Shown in pieces: positions 14,773 through 15,158 of a DNA stretch of 15,158 bases. The first letter of the stretch is position 1, and each line of letters begins with the position of its first letter. The stretch comes from Acetatifactor sp. (lineage in GTDB: Bacteria > Bacillota > Clostridia > Lachnospirales > Lachnospiraceae), in the NCBI GenBank assembly GCA_024699575.1, contig JAILPF010000496.1, positions 1 through 15,158 of the forward strand, written 5' to 3'. The notes beneath the pieces are model-generated. The model searched no databases, was not told the origin of the DNA, and was given only the letters and a program-made list of their open reading frames with translations. A program made the position numbers and the translations under genes.

Positions 14773-15158
14773 ATGAAGAAACGTAACTTAGTGGACTGGT
14801 TTCGTGACTGGCTGGAAAGATGGCCGAAGATTCATGAACTTTTTTGCAAATATGAAGAGATTCTGGTTTATCTGGTAGTGGGTGTTATGACCACCATTGT
14901 CTCCTGGGTGGCTTGTTATTTAAGCAAATTTATCCTTGATTCGGATGTATCATGGCAGAATGCGATGATACAGACAATCGGCTGGGTATCCGGTGTGCTC
15001 TTTTCCTATCCGCTGAGCAGAAGCTGGGTGTTTAAAAGTGTAAATCCCAATGTTCTGGGTGAATTTGCAGGATTTGCAGGCTCCAGAGTTTCCACATGGA
15101 TTCTGGATATTGTGATTATGTGGGTGACCGTAAATCTGATGGGAATGAGCTATTGGAT
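14773..15158 (+). CDS. GtrA-like membrane protein (partial, runs off the window)
   Basis: The open frame from the ATG at 14773 continues through the window end, giving 128 codons without a stop. AAAGGTG (14759-14765) lies 7 nt upstream. After a basic, Trp-rich cytoplasmic start (about 1-28) come hydrophobic segments at about 29-51, 67-83 and 103-124. EILVYLVVGVMTTIVSWV (29-46), GWVSGVLFSYPLSRSWVF (72-89) and EFAGFAGSRVSTWILDI (97-113) match the GtrA pattern: Gly-x-x-x-Thr in helix 1, the sequence before an aromatic VF, and an Arg in helix 3. GtrA-like proteins are small four-helix proteins thought to help move polyprenyl-phosphate-linked sugars across the membrane for surface-glycan modification. 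The fourth helix and C-terminus are outside the window. The partner glycosyltransferase, if any, is not visible here. Confidence 0.85.
   Translation, partial: MKKRNLVDWFRDWLERWPKIHELFCKYEEILVYLVVGVMTTIVSWVACYLSKFILDSDVSWQNAMIQTIGWVSGVLFSYPLSRSWVFKSVNPNVLGEFAGFAGSRVSTWILDIVIMWVTVNLMGMSYW

Noticed and set aside
1..15158. CRISPR arrays, tRNA or rRNA genes, insertion sequences, attachment sites
   Set aside because: No regularly spaced repeats, cloverleaf-like conserved T-arm sequences, rRNA-like stretches, transposase motifs or matching terminal repeats were found by reading both strands.

Overview
The window looks like a chromosomal segment from a Gram-positive, anaerobic, spore-forming-lineage member of the Clostridia, most likely Lachnospiraceae. 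This rests on GGAGG-type ribosome binding sites on nearly every gene, a GerA/SpoVAF-type germination protein beside a YtaF-type sporulation membrane protein, a Clostridia-style MurG, and a lipoprotein with a classical lipobox. The assignment is inferred from family resemblance; no search was run. No rRNA, tRNA, CRISPR array, transposase or phage gene was seen.

Layout. (1) 85-1441, minus strand: a visibly AT-richer pair, an SCP2-like plus cupin-like fusion protein followed by an NlpC/P60-type cysteine hydrolase with no signal peptide. This is the most accessory-looking part of the window. (2) 1617-3605, plus: a large polytopic membrane protein of GT-C/YfhO-like appearance with an extracytoplasmic C-terminal domain. 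It converges, with 2 bp between stops, on a minus-strand lipoprotein metallophosphoesterase (3608-4843). (3) 4928-7015, minus: ytaF followed by spoVAF, a two-gene sporulation/germination unit. (4) 7144-10243, plus: an SLC13/ArsB-type permease, a YwlG/UPF0340 protein and a MATE exporter in a tight operon with its own promoter. (5) 10238-11299, minus: murG, which overlaps the MATE gene tail to tail by 6 bp and has a strong promoter. (6) 11509-14746, plus: an unidentified two- or three-helix membrane protein, pgi with its own promoter and terminator, and a D-2-hydroxyacid dehydrogenase. (7) 14773 to the window end: a truncated GtrA-like membrane protein.

How the genes fit together. Most of the window is ordinary core metabolism and envelope biology: peptidoglycan precursor synthesis (murG), glycolysis (pgi), a short-chain 2-oxo/2-hydroxy acid oxidoreductase, export and import, and sporulation proteins. 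GtrA and the GT-C-like protein would both suit surface-glycan decoration, but they lie about 11 kb apart and nothing in the sequence links them.

I do not see a convincing new multi-gene system. The observations most worth following are the SCP2-cupin/NlpC-P60 pair in the AT-rich left end, a perfect inverted repeat spanning the overlapping stop codons of the MATE gene and murG, an 8-bp inverted repeat upstream of the metallophosphoesterase gene, and a GAA-triloop hairpin between pgi and the dehydrogenase that could be a dispersed repeat. No stretch longer than 300 bases lacks a gene.
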